A stretch of 64,000 bases of DNA from DASSUW01 sp963740605 (lineage in GTDB: Bacteria > Actinomycetota > Thermoleophilia > Solirubrobacterales > Solirubrobacteraceae): positions 124,001-188,000 of the forward strand of contig CAVUFC010000022.1 of the NCBI GenBank assembly GCA_963740605.1, written 5' to 3'. The translations under genes and the position numbers were made by a program. Shown here one piece after another: positions 8,330 to 17,097 of this stretch (positions are counted from its first letter, which is position 1; each line of letters begins with the position of its first letter). A model generated the notes under the pieces. That model searched no databases, was not told the DNA's origin, and saw only the letters and a list, made by a program, of their open reading frames with translations.

Positions 8330-11002
8330 GTGCCAGGAGGCGCGACGCGGCTGGGAATCACCTTGGCGGTCGGACTCATGCTGCTCGGGCTGACCGGGAC
8401 GGCGAGCGCCGCGCCGCCTCTCGGCCCTGACGGCGAGACCGCGCCGATCTACGACTATCTGGCCGCAACGCGCGAGCGCGTGTTCATCCCACAGCCGGGG
8501 ATCGACCAGGATCACAACGGCGTCGCCGACCGGATCACGATCGACATCATCCGGCCGAGCGAGTCGAGCCCGTCCGACAAGGTCCCGGCGATCATCGATC
8601 CGAGCCCGTACTTCACGAGCCTCTGCCGCGGCATGCGGGGCGAGTGCATGGGCGACATGGACGCCGACGGGATCAACGATCTCTGGCCGCTGTTCGTCGA
8701 CAACTACTTCGTGCCGCGCGGCTACGCGGTGATCCTCGGGCAGATGAACGGCACGGGATACACGACCGATGGCTGCCCGGAGCACGGCGGTCCCGGTGAC
8801 ATCGCCGGCGAGAAGTCGATCATCGACTGGCTGAACGGACGGACCGCGGGCGTCGACAAGAACGGCAACCCCGTGGTCGCGAGCTGGCACAACGGCAAGG
8901 CGGCGATGATCGGCAAGTCGTACGACGGGACGCTGGCGAACGGCGTCGCGGCAACCGGCGTCGCCGGCCTGACCACGATCGTCTCGGAGTCCGCGATCAG
9001 CGACTGGTACGACTACTCGCGCTCGAACGGCATCCGGACGGTCGGACTCAACTACCCGTCGGGTCTCAACCAGACGATCACCTACAACGGCACACATCCG
9101 GGGATCACGCTGCCGGACCGCCGGGCCCTGTGCAACGCGGCGGTCAACAACGACTTCAACACCCTCGACGGGGACGAGACCGGCGACCGCAACGCGTTCT
9201 GGGAGGGCCGCAACTACCGCAAGGACGTCGGCCACGTGCAGGCCGCCGTCTTCGCCGTGCACGGGTTCCAGGACGACAACGTGAAGATGAGCCAGCTGTG
9301 GCCGTGGTGGAACGGACTCAAGGCCGCCGGGGTGCCGCGCAAGCTGTGGCTGCTTCGGTCCGGCCACACCGACCCGTTCGACGCGCGCCGCGACGTCTGG
9401 GTCGACACCCTGCACCGCTGGCTCGATCACTGGCTGTACGGCGTCGACAACGGGATCATGAGCGAGCCGGCCGTCACGATCGAGGACGAAAAGGACGTCT
9501 GGGGCGAGTACGGCGACTGGCCGATCCCCGGCACCAGCGATGTCGACGTGTTCCTGCAGGGCACGACCGCGGACGCGGCCGGCGCGCTGCGCGGCACGAG
9601 CGGCGGCCCGCTGGACGCAGTGGCCTTCACCGGCAACGGGACCGTGCTGAACGGGACCATCTCGTCGAGCGTCGAGACGCAGGCGATGAACACGCCCGAG
9701 GGCGCGCAGACCAGCCGCCGTGTCTTCCTCTCGCGGCCCCTCGCCAGGGATGTGCGGCTCTCGGGCCAAGCGGCGATCGACCTGCACGCCGCGCTGAGCA
9801 CCACGCAGAGCAACCTCGGCGCGATCGTCGTCGACTACAACGCGACGACGTTCCCAGAGGTGACGCGTAGTGGCGACGGCATCTCGTCCAGCGGCCCGCT
9901 CACGAGTTGCTGGGGCACGGAGAGCACGTACGACAAGTCGTGTTACGCCGCCGTCACCAAGCCGATCCAGAACGTCACGCAGTGGCGGGTCACGCGCGGG
10001 ATCCTCGACTCGTCGAACCGCGACTCGCTCACGACGCCCGAAGCGGTCGTCGCCGGGCTCCAGTACCGGTTCTCGATCCCGCTCGAGCCAACCGAGCACA
10101 CGTTCAAGGCCGGACATCAGATCGGCGTGGTGATCCTCGGGAATCTGTTCGGGATCGCGGGCACGCCCAGCTCGCAGATCACGGTCGACACGAAGCTGTC
10201 CAAGCTCGTGCTCCCGGTCGCCGGCGGTGACGCGGCGGCCCGCGCGTCCGCGCTGACCGACGAGACCGCGCCGGCCACCACTGCGTCGTTCTCGCCGGCC
10301 GCCAACGCCGCCGGCTGGACGCGGGCGAGCTCGGTCACGCTCACCCCCGACGACGGCGACGGCTCCGGCGCGGCGACACTGGCGTACACGCTGAACGGCG
10401 CGCCGCAGACCGTGTCGGACCGCACGGTGACGCTATCGCTGGCCGACGGCACGACCCGGCTGACCTACGCCGCCACCGACCGTGCCGGGCACGCCGAGGC
10501 CGAGAAGTCGCTGACGCTGAAGGTAGACCGCACGGCGCCGGGCCTGACGTTCACCCACCCGGCCACCACCACCTTCGCGCGCGGCGAGGTCGTCGCGCTC
10601 ACCCATGCGTGCATGGACGCCGGCTCGGGCATTGCGGGCTGCACCGGCCCGGCCAAGCTCGACACCAGCAAGGCCGGCGCGTTCACGGCGGCGGTGACTG
10701 CGACCGACACGGCCGGCAATACGACGACCCAGACCTGGGCCTACAAGGTGCTCGGCACGCTCTCGAAGCTCGGTCTGAAGGCCAAGCCCGGCCGGAAGCT
10801 GGCGCTCACCAGCTCGGTCGCCGCGACCGTGAAGATCACCGGCGCCGTGCGGACCGTGACCGTGAAGCTGCGGCCCGGCGTCACCCGCGTGGTCACGCTC
10901 CAGCCGAAGAAGAAGCGGGCCAAGATCGTCGCGCTGAAGGTCGTCACGACGGCGGGCAGCCTGCGCCGTACGCAGAACGCGACCGTGCGCCTGCGGCACT
11001 GA
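8330..11002 (+). CDS. Secreted X-Pro dipeptidyl-peptidase-like (S15/CocE) hydrolase with Ig-like C-terminus
   Basis: 890 residues. A signal peptide (LGITLAVGLMLLGLTGTASA) is followed by the S15 alpha/beta-hydrolase domain: oxyanion and nucleophile region MIGKSYDGTLANG, acid region VHGFQDDNV and histidine region LLRSGHTDPFD. A jelly-roll domain follows (about 450-630). The last 260 residues hold Ser/Thr-rich beta repeats with VDRTAPGLTF and TDTAGNTTTQTWAYKV, like OmpL47/Ig-type extracellular domains, and end in a Lys-rich tail. The family cleaves X-Pro dipeptides or esters outside the cell. The start is uncertain: GTG at 8330 has no Shine-Dalgarno sequence, while an AGGAGG lies at 8335-8340 inside the gene; TTG 8363 and ATG 8378 are alternatives. 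Confidence 0.88.
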   Translation: MPGGATRLGITLAVGLMLLGLTGTASAAPPLGPDGETAPIYDYLAATRERVFIPQPGIDQDHNGVADRITIDIIRPSESSPSDKVPAIIDPSPYFTSLCRGMRGECMGDMDADGINDLWPLFVDNYFVPRGYAVILGQMNGTGYTTDGCPEHGGPGDIAGEKSIIDWLNGRTAGVDKNGNPVVASWHNGKAAMIGKSYDGTLANGVAATGVAGLTTIVSESAISDWYDYSRSNGIRTVGLNYPSGLNQTITYNGTHPGITLPDRRALCNAAVNNDFNTLDGDETGDRNAFWEGRNYRKDVGHVQAAVFAVHGFQDDNVKMSQLWPWWNGLKAAGVPRKLWLLRSGHTDPFDARRDVWVDTLHRWLDHWLYGVDNGIMSEPAVTIEDEKDVWGEYGDWPIPGTSDVDVFLQGTTADAAGALRGTSGGPLDAVAFTGNGTVLNGTISSSVETQAMNTPEGAQTSRRVFLSRPLARDVRLSGQAAIDLHAALSTTQSNLGAIVVDYNATTFPEVTRSGDGISSSGPLTSCWGTESTYDKSCYAAVTKPIQNVTQWRVTRGILDSSNRDSLTTPEAVVAGLQYRFSIPLEPTEHTFKAGHQIGVVILGNLFGIAGTPSSQITVDTKLSKLVLPVAGGDAAARASALTDETAPATTASFSPAANAAGWTRASSVTLTPDDGDGSGAATLAYTLNGAPQTVSDRTVTLSLADGTTRLTYAATDRAGHAEAEKSLTLKVDRTAPGLTFTHPATTTFARGEVVALTHACMDAGSGIAGCTGPAKLDTSKAGAFTAAVTATDTAGNTTTQTWAYKVLGTLSKLGLKAKPGRKLALTSSVAATVKITGAVRTVTVKLRPGVTRVVTLQPKKKRAKIVALKVVTTAGSLRRTQNATVRLRH

Positions 11003-11048
11003 GACGCTGCAGCGAGGCCACGAGCGAGGTTAGACTCGCGTCGAGGCC

Positions 11049-13073
11049 ATGGACGCTCGGGTCGCAGCGCCGCGCGGGCGGGTGGCGATGTTCGTACTCG
11101 TCACCGGACTCGTCGCGGTCGCGTACTACCTCGCCGGGCGGTTGGGGCTCGAGCTCGCCTATCTGAACGGCGCGGTCGCAGCGTTGTGGCCACCCGCCGG
11201 CCTGGGCGTGGCCGTCGTGTTTCTCTGGGGCCCGCGGCTCGTGCCGGGCATCGTCATCGGGGACCTCTGGCTCGGCGACTACTCGACGCCGCTCGGCACC
11301 GTGCTCGCACAGACGGTCGGGAACACGGTCGCCGTCGTGGTCGCCGCCATGCTGCTGCGTCGGCTGACGCAGGGGCGGGCCGGGCTCGAGCGCGTCTACG
11401 ACGTGCTCGCGCTCATCGCCGCAGCGCTCGTCGCGGCGCTCATCAGCGCTGCGTTCGGACCACTGGCGCTGCGCCTCGGCGGCGTGATCGGAACCGACGA
11501 GCTCGGCAGCGTGTTCCGCACCTGGACGCTGGGCGATGCGGCCGGCGTCCTGGTCGTCGCGCCCGTGATCCTCACGTGGGCCGCCCGCGGCGTGAGCGGC
11601 ATCCGCCGGCGCAATCTCGTCGAGGCCGCGATCGTCCTCGTCGTGCTGCTGGCGCTCGCCGAGATTCCGGCGCAGCGCGACGTCCCCTACGTCGTGTTCC
11701 CGGCGCTGTTGTGGGCGGCGCTGCGCTTCGGACCGCGCGGTGCGGCCACGGCGGTGCTGATCGTGTGCTCGATCGCCGTCTGGAAGACCGCGCACAACAG
11801 CGGGCCGTTCGTCCGCGACTCGCTCACCGACAGCCTGCTCGCGACGCAGCTGTTCATCGCCACCACGGCCGTCACGTCGCTGCTGCTGGCCGCCGTCACC
11901 GCCGAGCGCACGAAGACGGCGCGCGCCCTGGCCGCGACCGAGGCGGCGCAACGCGCGCTCGCCGCCGAGCAGGCGGCGCTGCGCCGGGTTGCCACGCTCG
12001 TGGCCGGCGACGCCCGACCGAGCCGTGTCTTCGAGCTGGTGACCGAGGAGGTGGGACGGCTCCTCGGGATGCCGGGTGCCAACGTCATGCACTACGACGG
12101 GGTGCGCACGGCGACGGTCGTCGGCGCGTGGAGCGAAGAAGGACCGCCGGGCTTTCCGATCGGCGCCTCGCTCGACGTCGACGGCGACACCGTCGTCGCG
12201 CGCGTCGTGCGAACCGGCAGCGCGGCACGCGTGGACTACGAGAAAGCGAGCGGCACGCTGGCCGCGGCGGTACGGAAGGCCGGCTACCGAGCCGCCGTGG
12301 CGGCGCCGGTCAACGTCGGCGGTCGCGTGTGGGGTGTCCTCGCCGCGGCGAGCACCTCGGACGAGTCGATCCCGGAGGGCATGGAGCAGCGCCTTGGCGA
12401 CTTCGCCGACCTGGTGGCTCAGGCGCTGGCCAACGCCGACGCGTATGAGAAGCTCGCCGCGTCACGCGCTCGCCTCGTCGAGGTCGGCGACGCCGAGCGG
12501 CAGCGACTCGAGCGCAACCTGCACGACGGTGCGCAGCAGCGTCTCGTCTCGGTCGCGCTCCAGCTGACCATGGCCGGCGGGAAGCTCGACCGAGACCCGA
12601 AAGCCGCCCGCGTGCTGCTGGAGTCCGCACAGGCCGACCTCGCCCACGGGCTCGACGAGCTGCGCGAACTGGCGCGCGGCATCCATCCGGCGATGCTGAC
12701 CGAACGCGGGCTCGGCGTGGCGCTCGATGCGCTGGCCGCCCGCGCGCCGCTGCCCGTCGAGGTCACGACGCCTCCAGGCGAGCGGTTCGCCGCGCCGGTC
12801 GAGGCAGCGGCGTACTACGTGGTCGCCGAAGCGATCACGAACGTCGCCAAGTACGCGCATGCGTCGAGCGCCACCGTCGCCGTCGGCCGCTCGAACGGAA
12901 CCGCGACGGTGACGGTGTCGGACGACGGCGTCGGCGGTGCCGATCCTGCCGGTGGCTCGGGACTGCGCGGGCTCGCGGCCCGCGTCGAGGCGCTCAACGG
13001 CCGGCTCGACGTCGACAGCCCCCGCGGCGGCGGCACGCGCATCACGGCCGAGTTTCCGCTCGCCGTGGAATAA
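11049..13073 (+). CDS. MASE1-GAF sensor histidine kinase (HisKA_3 type)
   Basis: 674 residues. Eight or so membrane segments in residues 12-290 carry the MASE1 hallmark LNGAVAALWPPAGLGVAV. A GAF domain follows (about 310-455), then a HisKA_3 dimerisation helix with the phospho-accepting His in RLERNLHDGAQQRLVSVALQ, and a HATPase domain ending GLRGLAARVEALNGRLDVDSP. NarL/LuxR-type response regulators are the usual partners, yet none is adjacent, so it is an orphan here. MASE1 is thought to sense signals within the membrane; the ligand is unknown. A -10-like TAGACT lies at 11031-11036. Confidence 0.93.
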   Translation: MDARVAAPRGRVAMFVLVTGLVAVAYYLAGRLGLELAYLNGAVAALWPPAGLGVAVVFLWGPRLVPGIVIGDLWLGDYSTPLGTVLAQTVGNTVAVVVAAMLLRRLTQGRAGLERVYDVLALIAAALVAALISAAFGPLALRLGGVIGTDELGSVFRTWTLGDAAGVLVVAPVILTWAARGVSGIRRRNLVEAAIVLVVLLALAEIPAQRDVPYVVFPALLWAALRFGPRGAATAVLIVCSIAVWKTAHNSGPFVRDSLTDSLLATQLFIATTAVTSLLLAAVTAERTKTARALAATEAAQRALAAEQAALRRVATLVAGDARPSRVFELVTEEVGRLLGMPGANVMHYDGVRTATVVGAWSEEGPPGFPIGASLDVDGDTVVARVVRTGSAARVDYEKASGTLAAAVRKAGYRAAVAAPVNVGGRVWGVLAAASTSDESIPEGMEQRLGDFADLVAQALANADAYEKLAASRARLVEVGDAERQRLERNLHDGAQQRLVSVALQLTMAGGKLDRDPKAARVLLESAQADLAHGLDELRELARGIHPAMLTERGLGVALDALAARAPLPVEVTTPPGERFAAPVEAAAYYVVAEAITNVAKYAHASSATVAVGRSNGTATVTVSDDGVGGADPAGGSGLRGLAARVEALNGRLDVDSPRGGGTRITAEFPLAVE

Positions 13074-13103
13074 GTCCGCCCAGCGGGCGTCTGACGGTTA
13101 CAA

Positions 13104-13127
13104 GCGCAGACCGCCGTCAGTCTGCGC
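13104..13127. terminator. Inverted repeat between the kinase and FAD oxidase genes
   Basis: GCGCAGAC (13104-13111) and GTCTGCGC (13120-13127) form a perfect 8-bp stem with an 8-base loop. A second, mutually exclusive 7-bp repeat, CTGACGG (13091-13097) with CCGTCAG (13114-13120), overlaps it. It may end transcription of the kinase gene, or be an operator for the oxidase gene whose start lies 24 bases on. Confidence 0.45.
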
Positions 13128-13150
13128 ACGACCGCCAGAGGAGCAGTGAC

Positions 13151-14542
13151 ATGAGCACCGTCATGACGCCTGCAGAAGCCGCCCGCAGAGAACTCCCGAC
13201 GTTCGCGGGACAGCTGATCGGGCCGGACGACACGGCCTACGAGGAGGCCCGCAAGATCTACAACGCGATGATCGACCGCCGGCCGGCTCTGGTCGCGCGC
13301 TGCGCCGACGCCAACGACGTCGCGCTGGCCGTGGGCTTCGCGCGCGCATACGATCTCCCGCTCGCCGTCCGCGGCGGCGGCCACAACGGCGCCGGCCTGG
13401 GCACCTGCGACGACGGCGTCGTGATCGACCTCTCGCTGCTGCGCGACATCGACGTCGATCCGGACGCCCGCACGGTCCGCGTCGGCGGCGGCTGCACGTG
13501 GGGCGAGGTCGACACGGCGACGGGCGAGCATGGGCTCGCCACGCCGAGCGGCATCATCTCCACGACCGGCGTCGGCGGCCTGACGCTCGGGGGCGGCCTC
13601 GGCCACCTCACCCGTAAGCACGGGCTGGCGATCGACAACCTGCTCGAGGCCGAGGTCGTGCTCGCAAGCGGCGAGCAGGTCCGCGCGAGCGCCGACGAGC
13701 ACGACGACCTGTACTGGGCGATCCGCGGCGGCGGCGGCAACTTCGGCGTCGTCACGTCGTTCCTGTTCCGCCTGCACGAGGTCGGCACCGTCGTCGCCGG
13801 CCCGACGCTGTGGTCGATCGAGCAGACCGCCGAGGTCCTGTCGGCCTACCGCGAGTTCCTGCCCGACGCGCCGCGCGAGCTCAACGGCTTCTTCGCCGTC
13901 ATGAGCGTGCCGCCCGGACCGCCGTTCCCCGAGGAGCTTCACCTGCGCAAGGTGTGCGGCGTCGTCTGGTGCTACGCCGGCGACGAAGAGGACGCGGCCG
14001 CCGCGATGGCGCCGCTGCTCGACGCGCTCCCCGAGCCGCTCCTGCACGGCCCGGCGCCGATGCCGCACGCCGCGCTCCAGAGCGCCTTCGACGGCGTCTA
14101 CCCGCCCGGCCAGCAGTGGTACTGGCGCGCGGACTTCGTCAACGAGATCCCCGACGAGGCAGTCGCGGCGCACGCCCAGTTCGCCGCCGAGATGCCGACC
14201 TGGCAGTCGACGATGCACCTGTACCCGATCGACGGCGCGGCCCACGACGTCGACTCCACCGACACCGCGTGGAGCTACCGCGACGCGACATGGGCCACGG
14301 TCTACGCCGGCGTCGATCCCGACCCCGCGAACATCGACGCGATCCGCGACTGGGCGGTCGACTACTCCGACACGCTGCACCCGTACTCAGCCGGTGGCGC
14401 CTACGTGAACATGATTATGGACGAGGGTCAGGAGCGGGTCCGCGCGAGCTACCGCGACAACTACGCCCGGCTCGCCGAGATCAAGGCGATCTACGACCCC
14501 GCCAACCTGTTCCGGATCAACCAGAACATCGAGCCGAGCTGA
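13151..14542 (+). CDS. FAD-linked (berberine-bridge-like) oxidase
   Basis: 463 residues with the PCMH FAD-binding fold (about 35-215) and a short BBE tail (YDPANLFRINQNIEP). The histidine in LAVRGGGHNGAG is the usual site for 8-alpha covalent FAD linkage. The second link site, a cysteine in the GxCPxVGVGG segment of bicovalent members, is absent: here the segment reads SGIISTTGVGGLTLGGG, so FAD should be attached through one bond only. These enzymes oxidise sugars, alcohols or alkaloid-like compounds. GAGGAG at 13138-13143 is a good ribosome-binding site for the ATG at 13151. It converges on a methyltransferase with a 4-bp gap. Confidence 0.92.
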   Translation: MSTVMTPAEAARRELPTFAGQLIGPDDTAYEEARKIYNAMIDRRPALVARCADANDVALAVGFARAYDLPLAVRGGGHNGAGLGTCDDGVVIDLSLLRDIDVDPDARTVRVGGGCTWGEVDTATGEHGLATPSGIISTTGVGGLTLGGGLGHLTRKHGLAIDNLLEAEVVLASGEQVRASADEHDDLYWAIRGGGGNFGVVTSFLFRLHEVGTVVAGPTLWSIEQTAEVLSAYREFLPDAPRELNGFFAVMSVPPGPPFPEELHLRKVCGVVWCYAGDEEDAAAAMAPLLDALPEPLLHGPAPMPHAALQSAFDGVYPPGQQWYWRADFVNEIPDEAVAAHAQFAAEMPTWQSTMHLYPIDGAAHDVDSTDTAWSYRDATWATVYAGVDPDPANIDAIRDWAVDYSDTLHPYSAGGAYVNMIMDEGQERVRASYRDNYARLAEIKAIYDPANLFRINQNIEPS

Positions 14543-14546
14543 TCAC

Positions 14547-15311
14547 TCACGCCTTCACGGCGGTCCAGATCTCCTCGACCGGCCAGCGCTGCGCCCACTC
14601 CGGTGTGACCCAGTCATACCGAGTCGGCGCGGCGCCGTCGGGCGCGTAGAGCTCGTGGAGGCCCGTCACGGTCAGCCCGTGGCGGCGCAGCAGCGCGATC
14701 CACTCGCCGTGGGGCAGGTGAAACTCGACGCCGGGATCGTCCGGCCACGTGAGCGCAAACAGGTTGCGCTGCGGTCTCAGCAGCCGGTCGTCGCAGGCGC
14801 CGATGTCCGGCGCCGTGAGCGCGACCAGCAGCGAGTTCGTGAGGAACACGAGCCTGCCTTCCGGCCTCAGAAGTCGCGCGGCCTCGCCGATCCAGGCGGC
14901 CGGCTCGCACCACAGCGAGGCGCCGTACTCGCTGATGACCAGGTCGGCGCAACCGTCCGGCAGCGGCACCGCCTCCGCGCTGGCGTGGATGAGCGGGAAC
15001 TCGAGCGCGTGCTCGGCCTGCATCCGGCGCGCCGTCGCCAGTTGTGCCTCGGTGAGATCGATGCCGGTCGGCCGGGCGCCGCGTCGCGCGAGCCACGCCG
15101 ACACGTACGCGGTACCGCAGCCGAGCTCGACCACGTCCATGCCGGCGACGTCCGGCAGCGCGCCCACCTCCGTCTCGGGCACCTCCCAGATGCCCCAGGA
15201 GATCTCGTCGGTGGCCCACTGGCGCTCCGCGGACTCGACGTAGTTCGCCGCCTCGACGCTCCAGGCTTCCTGGTTGATACGAGCGTGCTCGGGGAGCTCC
15301 ATGTCCGCCAC
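14547..15311 (-). CDS. Class I SAM-dependent methyltransferase
   Basis: 254 residues. The Rossmann motif I VVELGCGTAYVSAWLARRG (about 60-78), motif II TGIDLTEAQLATARRMQ and a post-II acidic loop mark a UbiE/Methyltransf_11-type enzyme. The N-terminus HARINQEAWSVEAANYVESA is common in small-molecule methyltransferases. Its start is only one base past the stop of the hydantoinase B gene, so it is the last gene of the molybdo-hydroxylase/hydantoinase operon. The substrate is unknown; the context makes an N-methylated heterocycle or its breakdown product worth considering. Confidence 0.9.
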   Translation of the reverse strand: MADMELPEHARINQEAWSVEAANYVESAERQWATDEISWGIWEVPETEVGALPDVAGMDVVELGCGTAYVSAWLARRGARPTGIDLTEAQLATARRMQAEHALEFPLIHASAEAVPLPDGCADLVISEYGASLWCEPAAWIGEAARLLRPEGRLVFLTNSLLVALTAPDIGACDDRLLRPQRNLFALTWPDDPGVEFHLPHGEWIALLRRHGLTVTGLHELYAPDGAAPTRYDWVTPEWAQRWPVEEIWTAVKA

Positions 15312-15312
15312 G

Positions 15313-17097
15313 CTACCGCTGCTCCGCCAGCCGCTCGTAGCCCGGCCCGCGGTCGAAGAACGCCGGCTCGCCGCGGGCCGCGCGCATCACCTCCCGCTCG
15401 CGCGCGGTCGCGGCCGCGTCTCCGAGCGCCACGCCGTACTCGTCGCGTGCGGCCTGCTCCGACACCTTGCCCTGCAGGACGTCGAGCGCAACGAGCTCCG
15501 GGTCACGGTCGAGCGGATCCCCCCATCCCCCGCCGCCGGTCGTCTCGATGCGGACGATCTCGCCCGCCGCGATCGGCTCGTCGTCGCACAGTCCGCTGAG
15601 CGCGCGCTCGTTCGGGCCGCCCGGGTCGATCGTCACGCGGAACGGGAGGCCGGCGAGCCCGCCGCGCACGCCCCAGCACGCGAGGATCGAGCGGTCGGCG
15701 ACCGACATGAACGCGGCGTCCTCGAGCACGCGAATGTCCTTGCGGTAGCCGAGGCCGCCGCGGAACTCGCCCGCGCCGCCGGAGTCGACACGCAGGCCGA
15801 GGTGCTCGATGCGCACCGGGTAGCGCGACTCGACGAACTCGGCCGGCAGGTTCTTGGAGTCCGGGACGATGTGGATCGTGTCGGAGCCGTCGGCGTAGTA
15901 GCGCCCGCCCGACCCGCCGCCGAGGATCTCGCGGTACAGGTACCACTCGCCGTCGGCGTCGCGGCCGGTGATGCCGGTGTAGCGGATCGTCTCCTGGTCG
16001 GCGGGCATCCGCCCGTCGACCGCCTGCGCCAACGCGCCCGCGAACACGCCGAGGAGTCGCAGGATCACGAACGTGCGCGCGTTGGTCGGCGCCGGAAACA
16101 CCGGTGTGAGCAGCGTGCCGGGCGGCGGGAACCGCATCTCGATCAGCTCGACGACCCCCTCGTTGACGTCGAGCTCGGCCATTCGCTCGGGGTTGTCGGC
16201 GAGGTTGCGCAGGATCGGCGCGAGCCACTTCTTGAGGAAGTTGCCGTCCGCGTAGTCGCCCGCGTGGTTGATCGGCCCCTTCGCCTGCGGGTCGGTGCCG
16301 GCGAAGTCGATGATCAGGCGGTCGCCCTCCTTGGTGAGCGTCATCCGCTGCGCGTGCAGTCGCGGCGGGTCGACGCCGTCGTGCTCGGCGTAGTCCTCCC
16401 AGCGGTACACGCCGTCGGGGATCTTGGCGAGCACCTCGCGCCGGAACGTCTCGGTCGTTGCCGAGATGATCGCGTCGAAGCACTCCTCGACGGCCTCCCA
16501 CCCGTAACGCTCGAACAGCTCCTCGACGCGGCGGGCGCCCATCCGGGTGGCGGCGGTCTCGGCGTCGATGTCACCGGAGAGCGATTCGGGCATCCGCGAG
16601 TTGCGGGCGACGATCTTCAGCACCGCGTCGTTCGGCACGCCGGCGTCGAACAGCTTCACCGGAGGCACCATCAGGCCCTCCTGGTACGCCGACAGGGCGC
16701 CTGAGGGCATCGAGCCGGGGACCATCCCGCCGATGTCGTCGTGGTGGCCGAACGCCTGCACGAACGCGACGACCGCGCCGTCGCAGAACACCGGCACGGT
16801 CACGCACAGGTCGGGCAGGTGGCCGATCCCGCCCTCGGAGAGATAGACGTCGTTGTGGAAGTAGACGTCGCCCGGCCGCATCGTGTCGAGCGGGAAGTCG
16901 CGGACGACGGGATGCACGAGCGCCGAGTACGAGCGGCCGGTGAGCTTGCGCAGCCGGCGGTCGTGGATCCCGGCGCGGAAGTCGTGCTGGTCGCGGATCA
17001 TCGGCGAGCGCGCCGTGCGGCCGATCGCCTCCTCGACCTCGGCCTCGATCGACGCCAACGTGCCCTGGACGATCTCGACGAGGATCGGGTCGATCAC
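15313..17097 (-). CDS. hyuB: Hydantoinase B/oxoprolinase-family subunit
   Basis: 594 residues, the expected size for HyuB. It opens with IDPILVEIVQGTLASIEAEVEE, has the family blocks PGDVYFHNDVYLSEGGIGHLPD, GHHDDIGGMVPGSMP and GDRLIIDFAGTDPQAKGPIN, and ends with the Gly-rich GGGGWGDPLDRDP. With HyuA it forms an ATP-dependent amidohydrolase that opens five-membered cyclic amides (hydantoins, 5-oxoproline) or, in relatives, carboxylates acetone or acetophenone. The GTG start at 17097 overlaps the HyuA stop (GTGA). Ring hydrolysis is the most likely role given the molybdenum hydroxylase upstream, but the substrate is not fixed. Confidence 0.94.
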   Translation of the reverse strand: MIDPILVEIVQGTLASIEAEVEEAIGRTARSPMIRDQHDFRAGIHDRRLRKLTGRSYSALVHPVVRDFPLDTMRPGDVYFHNDVYLSEGGIGHLPDLCVTVPVFCDGAVVAFVQAFGHHDDIGGMVPGSMPSGALSAYQEGLMVPPVKLFDAGVPNDAVLKIVARNSRMPESLSGDIDAETAATRMGARRVEELFERYGWEAVEECFDAIISATTETFRREVLAKIPDGVYRWEDYAEHDGVDPPRLHAQRMTLTKEGDRLIIDFAGTDPQAKGPINHAGDYADGNFLKKWLAPILRNLADNPERMAELDVNEGVVELIEMRFPPPGTLLTPVFPAPTNARTFVILRLLGVFAGALAQAVDGRMPADQETIRYTGITGRDADGEWYLYREILGGGSGGRYYADGSDTIHIVPDSKNLPAEFVESRYPVRIEHLGLRVDSGGAGEFRGGLGYRKDIRVLEDAAFMSVADRSILACWGVRGGLAGLPFRVTIDPGGPNERALSGLCDDEPIAAGEIVRIETTGGGGWGDPLDRDPELVALDVLQGKVSEQAARDEYGVALGDAAATAREREVMRAARGEPAFFDRGPGYERLAEQR